This document shows positions 1 to 8,718 of a stretch of DNA of 64,000 nt, one piece after another. The stretch lies in the NCBI GenBank assembly GCA_019359115.1, contig JAHHHW010000073.1, positions 46,175 to 110,174 of the forward strand, written 5' to 3'. Under the pieces are notes generated by a model. The model was not told the DNA's origin. It saw only the letters and a program-made list of their open reading frames with translations, and did not search any database. Every line of letters starts with the position of its first letter. Position 1 is the first letter of the stretch. Both the position numbers and the translations under genes were made by a program. This stretch comes from Pelatocladus maniniholoensis HA4357-MV3 (GTDB lineage Bacteria; Cyanobacteriota; Cyanobacteriia; Cyanobacteriales; Nostocaceae).

Positions 1-113
1 TGGAAGATAAACCGCTAACTTCCCCTTGTACAACTTTGTCTACTTGTAGGTAACTTTGTCCAAGTTTTTAGAAGCGGTTAGTTGTTGGTTAAGCAAATGG
101 CTTGGGGGTGTAG

Positions 114-357
114 TTTGAAACCCGAAAGTTCTCATTTAAAACCTGAACGTTCTCGTTTAAAACCTGAAAGTTCTCATTTGAAACCTGAAAGTTCTTGTTT
201 GAAACCCGAAAGTTCTTGTTTGAAACCTGAAAATTCTCGTTTAAAACCTGAAAGTTCTCATTTGAAACCCGAAAGTTCTCGTTTGAAACCCGAAAGTTCT
301 CGTTTGAAACCTGAAAATTCTCGTTTGAAACCTGAAAGTTCTCGTTTGAAACCCGAA
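114..357. repeat. 21-bp tandem repeat array (about 11.6 units)
   Basis: A head-to-tail array with a 21-bp period and a unit close to TTGAAACCYGAAAGTTCTCG. Because 21 is a multiple of three, one plus-strand frame stays open as a 7-residue repeat of the form L-K-P-E-S-S-R/H/C inside an ORF spanning 82-576. That ORF runs on into the inverted-repeat element downstream, has no recognisable start signal and gives a composition unlike known proteins, so I treat it as non-coding by default. Units differ by only a few substitutions, which points to recent expansion or homogenisation. There are no spacers, so it is not CRISPR. Confidence 0.85.
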
Positions 358-371
358 ATCTCTCCCTACCT

Positions 372-641
372 GATATCTTGCACCAACCCCATATCCCGCC
401 TCAGAATTAATTCTGAGGCTAATAGCATAAGTCCGTTAAAACGGACTCAAAGATTTTCCTGGTCAGATTTATCTGACTTTATACCATTTCACGTTAATCA
501 CGATACACATAAATTTTGTAGAGACGCGATATATCGCGTCTCTACAGGGTCTGTATTTATATCAGATTTTTTGTGAAATGGTATTAGCTATTAGCCAAGA
601 AATTTATTTATTGGCGGGATATGGGGTTGATGCAAGATATG
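372..641. mobile_element. Inverted-repeat multi-hairpin element (outer element of a nested pair)
   Basis: The ends form a 28-bp terminal inverted repeat (373-400 against 613-640) with a single mismatch. Inside are a perfect hairpin at about 399-418 (CCTCAGAATTAATTCTGAGG), the 16-nt linker GCTAATAGCATAAGTC at 418-433, a hairpin with stem GTCCG/CGGAC, and a hairpin with stem GTCAGAT/ATCTGAC. The linker is shared with elements at 8.9, 21.8, 26.4, 32.2 and 60.1 kb. A second element (481-584) has entered this one. The right end lies about 34 bp before the hlyD-like start codon, so this DNA probably supplies the 5' region of that gene. Confidence 0.75.
481..584. mobile_element. 104-bp MITE-like element nested in the 372-641 element
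   Basis: Perfect 12-bp terminal inverted repeats: ATACCATTTCAC at 481-492 and GTGAAATGGTAT at 573-584. The centre is a perfect 28-bp palindrome (518-545) with arms beginning GTAGAGACGCG. There is no room for a transposase, so any movement would be in trans. The end tip ATACCATTTC recurs in the element at 44667-44782, and the GTAGAGACG palindrome recurs inside the element at 21641-21755. I did not find a convincing target duplication. Confidence 0.7.
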
Positions 642-674
642 AATTTTGAATTTTGAATTGGTATTACAACTTCT

Positions 675-2234
675 ATGAATAACTCCAACGGTTCTCATCC
701 TTACTCTAACGGTCATGGAAACAACAGTAAAACTGCTGTTTCGATTCAGGACGATACATCTTTGGTGACTCCTGCGATTGATGTACCGCCAACACTCAAA
801 CGCTTTGATCAGCCTGTGGTGTTACGACAGTCGTCGGTTTTACCGAGGGCGGTTGCTTGGACTTTAATAACTATGACTACTGCTGGGGTAATCTGGGCTT
901 GTGTGGCACAGTTTGAAGAGGCGATTCCTGCTCAAGGTAAACTCGAACCAGAAGGAGCTGTCACGGAAGTGCAAGCACCAATTACGGGCGTCGCGAAAAA
1001 AATTTTAGTCAAAGATGGGCAACAAATCAAACAAGGTGATTTATTGCTGACTCTCGATCCAACTGTTGATAATGCTGAACAAACGTCACTGCGAAAAATT
1101 CGCGCTGCTTTGATCGCAGAAAATCAGTTTTACCAAATACAAATGGCTGGTAAAACTCCTGCGAATTCAAAACTTTTGGCGTCCCTACCTGCTCAACAGG
1201 CTTTTTTAACAAAACACCGTGCAGAATTGGTTAGTGAAAATCAACTTTATCGTCTGCAATTACAAGGTGCTACGACTGGTGCGGGGTTAAGTGCAGAACA
1301 ACAGACACGATTGCAGTCTGCGGAAGCGGAGGTGCGATCGCGCGTTAGTGCTGCTAAGTTAGAAGTTGATCAGTTGCAAAAGCAGTTAAAACAAACTCAA
1401 GTCGAACTCGCTAGTGCTAAAGATTTACTAGTTATAGAAAAAACGATTCTCACAGACTTGACAGTGTTGGCAAATCAGGGAGGAGTTGCTAGAAATCAGT
1501 ACTACAAGCAGCAACAGCAATTCCGCAGTCGCCAAGCAGATGTGGATCGACTTTTAGAAGAACAAAAAAGACTACAGTATGCAATTACACAAGCTGACGA
1601 AAAAGTCAAGAATGCGATCGCTCTGAGTCAGACAGAAATTCTAACTAAAATTGCTGAGAATCAAAAGCGGATTGCAGAAATAGACAGTCAACTAACAAAA
1701 GCAATTGTTGACAACGAACAGCAAATTGCCCAAATCGATAGTCAAATTAGCAAAACTCAGCAAAACCTACGTTACCAAGAACTCAAAGCCCCTATTTCGG
1801 GTACTATATTCGATTTACAAGCTCATAATCCTGGTTATGTGACTAACTCTTCAGCGCCAATTCTCAAAATAGTTCCCAATCAATCCCTTGTCGCCAAAGT
1901 CTTCATTACCAACCGCGACATTGGTTTTGTCAAAGAAGGAATGAAAGTTGATGTCAGAATTGATTCATTCCCTTACAGTGAATTTGGGGATATCAAAGGT
2001 AAATTAGTTTGGGTTGGTTCCGACGCCCTACCCCCAGACAATATTTATCCCTTCTACAGATTTCCTGCCAAAGTCGTTCTTGAACACCAGTATTTAATGA
2101 TTAGCGATCGCCAAGTCAATCTCCAATCAGGGATGTCAGTCAGTACCAATATCAAACTTCGCAAACGCAATGTTGCTAGTATTTTTACTGACTTGTTTAG
2201 CAAGAATATAGAAAGTTTGAAGTTTGTGAGGTAA
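675..2234 (+). CDS. HlyD-family membrane fusion (periplasmic adaptor) protein
   Basis: The adaptor subunit of a tripartite export system, linking an inner-membrane ABC exporter to an outer-membrane channel. The 519-aa protein has a hydrophilic Gly/Asn/Ser-rich cytoplasmic N-terminus, one membrane anchor at about residues 58-79, a first half-lipoyl segment at about 88-125, a long Gln/Lys/Glu-rich coiled-coil hairpin at about 205-370, then the second lipoyl half (ELKAPISGTIFDL) and a beta-barrel region ending near FPYSEFGDIKGKLVWVG. This order is typical of HlyD/type I adaptors. No ABC transporter is adjacent downstream; a partner could lie upstream of the window. The ATG at 675 has no strong Shine-Dalgarno. 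The specific cargo is unknown. Confidence 0.88.
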   Translation: MNNSNGSHPYSNGHGNNSKTAVSIQDDTSLVTPAIDVPPTLKRFDQPVVLRQSSVLPRAVAWTLITMTTAGVIWACVAQFEEAIPAQGKLEPEGAVTEVQAPITGVAKKILVKDGQQIKQGDLLLTLDPTVDNAEQTSLRKIRAALIAENQFYQIQMAGKTPANSKLLASLPAQQAFLTKHRAELVSENQLYRLQLQGATTGAGLSAEQQTRLQSAEAEVRSRVSAAKLEVDQLQKQLKQTQVELASAKDLLVIEKTILTDLTVLANQGGVARNQYYKQQQQFRSRQADVDRLLEEQKRLQYAITQADEKVKNAIALSQTEILTKIAENQKRIAEIDSQLTKAIVDNEQQIAQIDSQISKTQQNLRYQELKAPISGTIFDLQAHNPGYVTNSSAPILKIVPNQSLVAKVFITNRDIGFVKEGMKVDVRIDSFPYSEFGDIKGKLVWVGSDALPPDNIYPFYRFPAKVVLEHQYLMISDRQVNLQSGMSVSTNIKLRKRNVASIFTDLFSKNIESLKFVR

Positions 2235-2342
2235 AAGAGAATAGGGAGCAGGGAACGGACAACTAAAAGCCGCTTTATTTAATCAATTTGCACCCAAAGA
2301 GAAAAGCAAGCGACGAAAAACTAAAATAATTAATTTAGAAAA

Positions 2343-3620
2343 GTGGACTTTGCTAGCAAAATGTTTGATCGTAGTCGTCGTAATCTTGCTCACTGGTTTG
2401 CTCTATCGATGGGCGGAATTCTGTTTGCGTTTGCAGGAGTGGGCTACTGTCTGAATGTAGAGGAGCAGTTGCGATTTTTTGATGAGGAACTGTTTAGCCA
2501 AAGTAAAACTTTTGCTAGTAAAACTCAGTACACGCTTGGTCAAAATCAACGCGATCGCACTCCTCTAGAGAAAGATGTGTCATTAAATGGTGGATTGCTG
2601 TACGCCCGATGGTACAACGCTGACAAACAACTGGTGCAGTCTATTGGTTCATTGGGTATAAAACAGTTAACCGCACAACCGGGATTTCAAACTTTGCAAC
2701 TGTCAGGAGACACAGAATACACTCAAACTACTTGGGTTCGCCAAGTCACTATTCCAGTTGTGCAAAATAAGGAGTTGATCGGTTATTTTCAAGCAGCAGC
2801 TCGCTTGGACTCACTACGCAATAGCTTAAATCAAGCTCGCTTGTTTTTAGCTTTAGGTGTTCCCTTTACTTTTGTTGTGATTGGGATTACAGGTTGGTTT
2901 TTAGGAGGATTAGCAATGCGACCAACCCGCCAAGCATATCAGCAATTACAGCGATTTACGGCGGATGCTTCCCATGAACTACGCACACCTGTAGCAACAA
3001 TGTTGAGTAATGCTCAAGTTGCTTTAATACCACCTGAAGATCCTTGGGAGCAACGACTACGATTGCAAAAGATTGCAGAAACAGCCAAGTCTATGAGTGT
3101 ACTGATCAATAATCTGCTGTTTCTTTCACGCCATGACGGCTCATTAGCGGAAACTACATTCAAACCAATTGATTTGAGTGAACTGTTGCGATCGCTTGCT
3201 ACGGAGTTCACCACTCAAGCTACTGCTCAAAATTTAAATTTCAGCACCCAATTACCAGAGCAGTCTGTAATTTCACACGCCGATCCTAATTTGCTCAAAC
3301 AAGCGATCATCAATCTTCTTAGTAACGCTTTCAAATACACTCCAGCAGGAGGTGAGGTACAATTGTGCCTTTTCACCCAGTCCCACCGCGCGGTGATTCA
3401 GTTGAAAGACAATGGTATAGGGATTCCCGCTAGCGATTTACCTTATATTTTTGATCGTTTTTATCGCGTAGACACCGTTCGCTCTCGCCAAACTGGTGGT
3501 TTTGGATTGGGACTGGCGATCGCTCAACAAATTGTGCAAGCTCACCAAGGAAAAATATCTGTCAAGAGTATAATTGCTCAAGGTTCAACTTTTCAAATTG
3601 AACTTCCGCTAAAAGTTTGA
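2343..3620 (+). CDS. Two-component sensor histidine kinase
   Basis: A membrane sensor kinase of 425 aa. Two transmembrane segments (about 15-37 and 166-191) flank an extracytoplasmic sensor of about 130 residues. The H-box [12 protein letters not shown] has the phospho-acceptor at His211. The ATP-binding domain shows the N-box [14 protein letters not shown], the G1 box DNGIGIP and the G2 box [10 protein letters not shown]. The layout resembles the RppB/NrsS kinases of cyanobacteria (recalled similarity), but no response regulator is adjacent, so partner and signal are unknown. The ORF starts at GTG 2343; ATG 2361 is an equally plausible start. The gene is convergent with the BON lipoprotein gene. 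Confidence 0.9.
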   Translation: MDFASKMFDRSRRNLAHWFALSMGGILFAFAGVGYCLNVEEQLRFFDEELFSQSKTFASKTQYTLGQNQRDRTPLEKDVSLNGGLLYARWYNADKQLVQSIGSLGIKQLTAQPGFQTLQLSGDTEYTQTTWVRQVTIPVVQNKELIGYFQAAARLDSLRNSLNQARLFLALGVPFTFVVIGITGWFLGGLAMRPTRQAYQQLQRFTADASHELRTPVATMLSNAQVALIPPEDPWEQRLRLQKIAETAKSMSVLINNLLFLSRHDGSLAETTFKPIDLSELLRSLATEFTTQATAQNLNFSTQLPEQSVISHADPNLLKQAIINLLSNAFKYTPAGGEVQLCLFTQSHRAVIQLKDNGIGIPASDLPYIFDRFYRVDTVRSRQTGGFGLGLAIAQQIVQAHQGKISVKSIIAQGSTFQIELPLKV

Positions 3621-3747
3621 ACAGTTAACAGATAAAAAGTAAAAAGTAAAAAGTAAAAAGATAATCCCCATAAATAAATTTAGGGGCTTGTAACCATTTT
3701 TTCTTGTTCTTTCTTTTGCCTTTTAACTTTTTACTTTTGCCTTGTTC

Positions 3748-3781
3748 GGTCAAGTAGAAAATACTTTTTCCACTTGACCAA
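3748..3781. terminator. Inverted repeat between convergent genes
   Basis: GGTCAAGT and ACTTGACC form an 8-bp inverted repeat separated by about 16 nt, in the 221-bp gap between the converging histidine kinase and BON genes. The gap also holds short AAAAAGT tandem runs (about 3633-3660) mirrored by an AT-rich AACTTTTTACTTTT stretch near 3725, so a larger fold-back is possible. A bidirectional transcript end is an inference from position; there is no long T-tract. Confidence 0.35.
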
Positions 3782-3841
3782 CAACACTCAATTAACTAAA
3801 ACGAAAAGATTGTTTATTTTTGAGAGTAATTATGAACTGCT

Positions 3842-4303
3842 TTAGCTTTTTGGTTGAGCAACTACGGCTTTAACATTCACAGCTTTGACACCTTTAATTT
3901 CCTTTGCTAAAGGTTCAATCTTAGCTAGCTCTTGTTGATTGGTTACGGTTCCTGAAACGGTAATAACGCCATCATCAGAAGCTTGAACTGCTAAACTACC
4001 TCTGGGGATATTTGCTTCTAACTTAGAGCGAACTTCACTTTCAAGGTCGCCTTCTGCTCTTTGTGTATCACCACCAGTAATATTATTTCGCTGCTCACGA
4101 GCACGAATATCTTCATTTAGTTGTCTTCTGCGGAGTTCACTTTGGGCGTCTTCTTTAGCTTCTTGAGTTTCTTCAGTGTTCGGTGTTTGTACTTGAGAAG
4201 GACTAGGATTATTGGGTGCTGTCTGACTTGTTTTGGAAACATTTTCACAACCAACACTCAATACTAAAAGACTACTAATTAATAAGAAAGTTACCTTTTT
4301 CAT
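3842..4303 (-). CDS. BON-domain lipoprotein
   Basis: A small exported lipoprotein. From the Met at 4303 the N-terminus is MKKVTFLLISSLLVLSVGC, a signal peptide ending in a lipobox (LSVGC) whose Cys would be lipidated. A Gln/Glu/Arg-rich linker follows, and the C-terminal ~60 residues form a BON domain (VITVSGTVTNQQELAKIEPLAKEI, then GVKAVNV). BON domains are thought to bind phospholipid or other surface ligands; the role here is unknown. An upstream in-frame start at 4321 would add six residues before the signal peptide and is less likely. Confidence 0.85.
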   Translation of the reverse strand: MKKVTFLLISSLLVLSVGCENVSKTSQTAPNNPSPSQVQTPNTEETQEAKEDAQSELRRRQLNEDIRAREQRNNITGGDTQRAEGDLESEVRSKLEANIPRGSLAVQASDDGVITVSGTVTNQQELAKIEPLAKEIKGVKAVNVKAVVAQPKS

Positions 4304-4489
4304 TTGTTTAACTCTTAACATTAATACAAGATAGGGAAATTAGAAAAATTGAGTGATTGAGAGCTAAAAATTAGATTTGCTCCCTTTCCAAACCTCCCTC
4401 CCTTTTGGAGAGAGATTTAGAAGTTTGATTTTTAGGTTTCTTCTCCTTTGTTAAAAGCGAAGGAGAAGAGTAGCAAATTCAGGTTCAGC

Positions 4490-6541
4490 TTAAATTTCGC
4501 GATGGTCAACAATAACGACCTTCGGCTCTTCAACTCCTAATTCTGGTGAATAGCTGGTTTGACTGGTATCTGTAACTGATGCAGCGTGATGTGTACGATT
4601 TATATCAGTAGCATCAAAGATGTCAAAGTCTGTAATTCCTCGGCGCTTGAGAATGGCTTCTGCACGATGGATTTGCTCATCAGTACCATCTACGATCACT
4701 AAATAATCACCTCTGTTGAAGCGATCGCTATATAAACGCGCTCGATTTTCGGGAATTCCCAACCCAACTAGTCCACCAGTTAAACCGCCAGCAGCAGCAC
4801 CAATCGCACCCCCTGCAACTGTTGTTGCTAAAGCTGTTGCTATAGCACCACCTGCGATCACAGGGCCGACTCCGGGAATAGCTAAGGCTCCTAAACCAAC
4901 TAATAACCCTCCCAGACCACCTAACACTCCGCCTGTAGCTGCTCCAGCTTTTGCACCTTCATCGGCCTTGGTTTGTGCTGCTACATTATTCTGATTTACA
5001 CCTACACCTGTGTTGACATTAGGAAGGCGATCGCCACTATCTTTAGCAATCAGAGATACTTGGTTCATTGGAAATCCAGAGTCTCTCAGTTCCATGAGCG
5101 CTGCTTCTGCATCTCGATGATGGGAAAATGCTCCAATCGCTCTTCTATTTTTGTGCAGAGGTGTTGTACTGTAACCAGAAACTGGTGCATTCACTGCATT
5201 CCGCGCAGGGGTAGCAGTGTAATCTACTGTGGGGTCAAAAATTTCCCAATCTCGGATTCCATGACGATTGAGAATTGCAGCAGCACGCTGGATTTCCGCA
5301 TCTGTACCGCTAACAACAACTACATAATCACCGTGATTGATGCGCTCATGATAGAAATGACTACGATGATCTGGAAGTCTCAATCTCAGGTTGTGAATCG
5401 CCTCATCAAAGCGATCGCGTAAAGTTACTCCAGCAAAGCGATCGCGTCGTGACCAATTTCTATTAACCAAGGAAATTTGACCCAAGGGGAAACCTACAGA
5501 TCGCAAATCGCCAATTGCAGCTTCCGCATCTTCCAGACGAGAGAAATAACCAATGGCGTGTTTGTGATTTACACCCAAATTTCGTCCAGAGGTAGCAGTG
5601 TAATCTACTGTGGGGTCAAAAATTTCCCAATCTCGGATTCCATGACGATTGAGAATTGCAGCAGCACGTTGAATTTCCGCATCTGTACCACTAACAACAA
5701 CTACATAATCACCGTGATTGATGCGCTCATGATAGAAATGACTACGATGATCTGGAAGTCTCAATCTCAGGTTGTGAATCGCCTCATCAAAGCGATCGCG
5801 TAAAGTTACTCCAGCAAAGCGATCGCGTCGTGACCAATTTCTATTAACCAAGGAAATTTGACCCAAGGGGAAACCCACAGATCGCAAATCGCCAATTGCA
5901 GCTTCCGCATCTTCCAGACGAGAGAAATAACCAATGGCGTGTTTGTGATTTACACCCAAATCTCGTCCAGAGGTAGCAGTGTAATTTCCTGTACCAACAG
6001 GTATATCATAGACTTCAAATTCTTCTATTCCTCGGCGTCTGAGAATTGCTTCTGCTCTGGCAATTTCCTCTTCTGTGCCATCTATAATGACTAAGTAATG
6101 TCCTCTGTCTACTCGTTCATTATATACTCTGGCACGTTCTTCGGGAATTCCTAAACCAATCAAAGCACCAAGCAAACCACCAGCTACTGCACCAATACCA
6201 GCCCCTGCTATAGTTGTAGCCAAAGTAGTTGCAGCTGCACCAGCCAGCATGATTGGGCCAATTCCCGGAATAGCCAAAGTACCCAGACCAACTAATAAAC
6301 CAGTCAATCCACCTAAAACACCACCAGAAACAGCCCCGGTTGCTGCTCCTTCATCAGCTTTATTACCAACGTTCTCTGTGACTTCAGCGCCAGCAATTTG
6401 ATCATTGCGATCAATATCGCGTGCTACGACAGAGACTCTGTCCATGGGAAAACCAGCATCTCTCAATTCATGTAGGGCTTCTTCTGCATCACGACGATGA
6501 GAAAAAACTCCTACAGCACGTCTGTGTATACCTACAACCAT
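4490..6541 (-). CDS. Multi-module YflT/general-stress-type protein with Gly-zipper segments
   Basis: About 683 aa from the ATG at 6541; an in-frame TTG at 6556 also exists. It contains four modules that each begin like RAVGVFSHRRDAEEALHELR and end like GHYLVIIDGTEEEIARAEAI, matching the heat-induced stress YflT-type fold (family recalled). The first and last modules carry a long Gly/Ala-rich hydrophobic hairpin of glycine-zipper type (GGLTGLLVGLGTLAIPGIGP), probably membrane-associated. Modules 2 and 3 lack the zipper and are almost identical, the product of a 381-bp tandem duplication. The function is not established; a role at the membrane under stress is an inference from the family. Confidence 0.75.
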   Translation of the reverse strand: MVVGIHRRAVGVFSHRRDAEEALHELRDAGFPMDRVSVVARDIDRNDQIAGAEVTENVGNKADEGAATGAVSGGVLGGLTGLLVGLGTLAIPGIGPIMLAGAAATTLATTIAGAGIGAVAGGLLGALIGLGIPEERARVYNERVDRGHYLVIIDGTEEEIARAEAILRRRGIEEFEVYDIPVGTGNYTATSGRDLGVNHKHAIGYFSRLEDAEAAIGDLRSVGFPLGQISLVNRNWSRRDRFAGVTLRDRFDEAIHNLRLRLPDHRSHFYHERINHGDYVVVVSGTDAEIQRAAAILNRHGIRDWEIFDPTVDYTATSGRNLGVNHKHAIGYFSRLEDAEAAIGDLRSVGFPLGQISLVNRNWSRRDRFAGVTLRDRFDEAIHNLRLRLPDHRSHFYHERINHGDYVVVVSGTDAEIQRAAAILNRHGIRDWEIFDPTVDYTATPARNAVNAPVSGYSTTPLHKNRRAIGAFSHHRDAEAALMELRDSGFPMNQVSLIAKDSGDRLPNVNTGVGVNQNNVAAQTKADEGAKAGAATGGVLGGLGGLLVGLGALAIPGVGPVIAGGAIATALATTVAGGAIGAAAGGLTGGLVGLGIPENRARLYSDRFNRGDYLVIVDGTDEQIHRAEAILKRRGITDFDIFDATDINRTHHAASVTDTSQTSYSPELGVEEPKVVIVDHREI
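5211..5972. repeat. 381-bp tandem duplication inside the stress-protein gene
   Basis: The sequence starting GTAGCAGTGTAATCTACTGT at 5211 restarts at 5592, and the boundary motif returns at 5973, giving two direct copies of 381 bp (127 codons). Reading along both copies I see only a handful of substitutions, most of them silent in the minus-strand frame. This implies a recent duplication or ongoing gene conversion. Copy number may vary between strains or be collapsed in short-read assemblies. Confidence 0.9.
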
Positions 6542-6790
6542 ATTTCTTACCACCAAAAATTTATTTATTTTTAAAAGTGAATTCGAGGCATGTAACTTAG
6601 TTCTATTAAGCTTTATTTGTGATCAATTATTCATCAATCCCTTGGATGAATTTGTATGTATACCATTGGGATAAATTACGTCTACATCCAAAGAAATAGG
6701 TATATTTGATTTGGTTTTCAGAATTCAAAAAATCAACAAAAATATACACAAAATATTTATATAGCAGTCATAAATAATTTATGAAAAACA

Positions 6791-6824
6791 AGATCCCCGA
6801 CAACTGTTGCGAAGTCGGGTATCT
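6791..6824. terminator. Inverted repeat of the CCCCGACTTC family 3' of the DOMON gene
   Basis: AGAT-cc-CCGAC and GTCGG-gt-ATCT form a stem around a 15-nt loop, about 15 bp past the stop of the minus-strand DOMON-like gene. The same CCCCGAC...GTCGGGG design occurs at 17980-18004 and 48521-48549, so it is a small dispersed palindrome family. A transcript-end role fits this copy and the 48.5 kb copy, both of which sit just 3' of minus-strand genes. No T-tract follows. Confidence 0.4.
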
Positions 6825-6839
6825 CTTTAACGACACATA

Positions 6840-7379
6840 TCACAATTCAATGATGAAACTATCTCGCAAATGGAAATCAGCCTCTTTTTCTTGATGAATC
6901 AACGCCCAGTAACTAACTTCGCCGTCTTTAGATTTAATAACAGTAGTAATTGCTATTTGAAGTATTTCTTCTAATAAGATGATTTTACTTAAATCCATTT
7001 CCAAAACAACCACCAAACTATCAGATTGATGCTGGACGTTAAACGGTAAAATTGAAAAGGCTGTTTCCTCTTGCATTCCTTGACGATACCCGTCAAAACG
7101 ATAAATATTCCAATCTCCAGTTGGAGAAAGATTGAATTCCCAGTATTTATCTGAGTTTTTAACGCTCAAGAAGAACTCAAAGCAAGTATCTTCCCAAAGT
7201 TCATGCTTGCGTTTTGGCGTATTTGATGGTGAGGCGATCGCAACTTTTTCTAAATCGCCGGAAAGTACATAGCACAGATTTAGCTGATTAGCATGTCGAG
7301 TAATATTACCTGTTATTTTGAAATTAGGCAGCAACTTGCCATCAACAAAAGGTTGCAGCGAAAATTTTTGGTTATTCAT
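6840..7379 (-). CDS. DOMON-like domain protein
   Basis: A 179-aa soluble protein. The central segment (ELWEDTCFEFFLSVKNSDKYWEFNLSPTGDWNIYRFDGYRQGM) matches the DOMON-like/CBM9-like beta-sandwich family found in cyanobacteria, whose members may bind sugar or haem; ligand and role are unproven. Its ATG overlaps the stop codon of the upstream kinase-like gene by 4 bp (ATGA), so the two are almost certainly translationally coupled and may act in one pathway. There is no signal peptide. Confidence 0.75.
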   Translation of the reverse strand: MNNQKFSLQPFVDGKLLPNFKITGNITRHANQLNLCYVLSGDLEKVAIASPSNTPKRKHELWEDTCFEFFLSVKNSDKYWEFNLSPTGDWNIYRFDGYRQGMQEETAFSILPFNVQHQSDSLVVVLEMDLSKIILLEEILQIAITTVIKSKDGEVSYWALIHQEKEADFHLRDSFIIEL

Positions 7380-8494
7380 TTCATATCTTGAATAATTTTG
7401 CGAATGTTTGCTTCCTGAGATTCGATGCTTTCGGTCAGCTTAAACTGGACAAGCGCCCTTGCTAAGTTGTGTTCTGGGTGCTTGACTTTGAAATACACAT
7501 TCCCGGCTAAATAGTCAGCAAAAAACCGCAGTCCTAATTCAAAGGTGATGAGACGGATCGCGTCGTAGATATAGGTATAGTCATTTTCAGTCAGAAATTC
7601 TTTAGCGACACAGAGATATCCTTGGAGAATTCCCTGACACAATTCTGTATCAAAATAAACTTTTTGCCAGTCTTCTGTTTCTTCTCCAGCAGGATTACAA
7701 CCGGAGCGCAAACAATCACCAATGTCGTAATGAACCAGTCCCGGCTTAACGGTGTCGAGGTCGATGACGCTGACTGCTTGTTTAGTACTAGTATCAAACA
7801 TAACATTATTAATTTTGGGATCGCCATGCATCAGACGCAGGGGTAATTTACCTGTAGCTTTAGCATTTTCTAGAACATGGGCAAAAGTTTGGCGATCGCT
7901 CACAAACTTTAAGCAATAATTGACTTCTGGAGATTGACACGGGCTAGTTTTTGCTAAAACTTCGTTGTAGTGTTGCAGGTAAAGCGGCGTAATATGAAAA
8001 CCTTCGAGGGTGTCAGCGAGTCTTTGTGGCGGTAAATCACTGATCAGATTATGGAACATCCCCAAAGCGTAACCAATTTCTTTGGCTTGTTCAATATTTT
8101 GCATCGTATCAAAAGACTGGGAACCTGCGATAAAGCTAATCGCCCGCCAGAATGAGCCATTAATATCTCTGCAATAATCTTGATTATCCTTTGTGAATAA
8201 TACACGCGGCACTTCCCAACGACGATTAAGGGGATGAAGTTGTAGCCGATTGCGAACATGCTCAGTGAAAGTACACATATTTTGCATGATCAATTGCGGC
8301 TGACGAAATACCTGTGTATTAATGCGTTGCAGGACAAAATATTTTTCATCTGGAGAATCTAGCGTAACCAAAAAAGTATCATTTATATTACCACTGCCAA
8401 ATGTTTTAACAGTTCTAACCTTTCCCTGAAGAGTGAATTGGTTAGCGATATTAATAAGATTGTCTATGTCCTGTGTTTTGAGATAATCGGTCAT
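7376..8494 (-). CDS. APH-family small-molecule kinase, N-acetylhexosamine kinase-like
   Basis: 372 aa with the aminoglycoside/choline phosphotransferase fold. A nucleotide-binding start (TFGSGNINDTFLV, then YFVLQRIN) is followed by the catalytic loop LMHGDPKINNVMFD and the metal-binding segment VSVIDLDTVKPGLVHYDIGD. The HGDxKxxN and IDLDT motifs resemble those of N-acetylhexosamine 1-kinase (NahK) more than antibiotic kinases (recalled). Substrate is inferred only; a GlcNAc 2-epimerase lies 2.6 kb upstream, which makes an amino sugar attractive. The gene is coupled to the DOMON-like gene through ATGA. Confidence 0.75.
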   Translation of the reverse strand: MTDYLKTQDIDNLINIANQFTLQGKVRTVKTFGSGNINDTFLVTLDSPDEKYFVLQRINTQVFRQPQLIMQNMCTFTEHVRNRLQLHPLNRRWEVPRVLFTKDNQDYCRDINGSFWRAISFIAGSQSFDTMQNIEQAKEIGYALGMFHNLISDLPPQRLADTLEGFHITPLYLQHYNEVLAKTSPCQSPEVNYCLKFVSDRQTFAHVLENAKATGKLPLRLMHGDPKINNVMFDTSTKQAVSVIDLDTVKPGLVHYDIGDCLRSGCNPAGEETEDWQKVYFDTELCQGILQGYLCVAKEFLTENDYTYIYDAIRLITFELGLRFFADYLAGNVYFKVKHPEHNLARALVQFKLTESIESQEANIRKIIQDMK

Positions 8495-8718
8495 CTTCCT
8501 GCACTACTCCCCACATAATTGCACAAAGGCAATAGGGGATATATTAGCGCAAGTTTCACACCAGGTTTATATAAATGTGTTGCAAGTTCAATGATGGCTA
8601 ATAAAGTCTTTAATTCTTGAAGTTTTTAACAAAACAAGCAGAGCAACGCCAGATAGTGTGATTGATAACTGTAAAAGAAGACTTATCAAATATGACAATG
8701 ACCAATAGGAGACTCATA

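Noticed and set aside
114..357. Possible CRISPR array
   Set aside because: Repeats are head to tail without unique spacers, and there are no cas genes nearby.
82..576. 164-aa ORF made of LKPESSR-type repeats
   Set aside because: The frame is a by-product of the 21-bp repeat and runs into inverted-repeat elements. No ribosome site and no plausible protein. Recorded as a repeat.
4716..6094. Plus-strand ORFs across the stress-protein gene, two nearly identical
   Set aside because: They are antisense shadows of the duplicated minus-strand modules.
8495..8718. Toxin gene partner for the split XRE protein
   Set aside because: No open frame with HigB/RelE character was seen on either strand in the upstream spacer or the downstream 230 bp.
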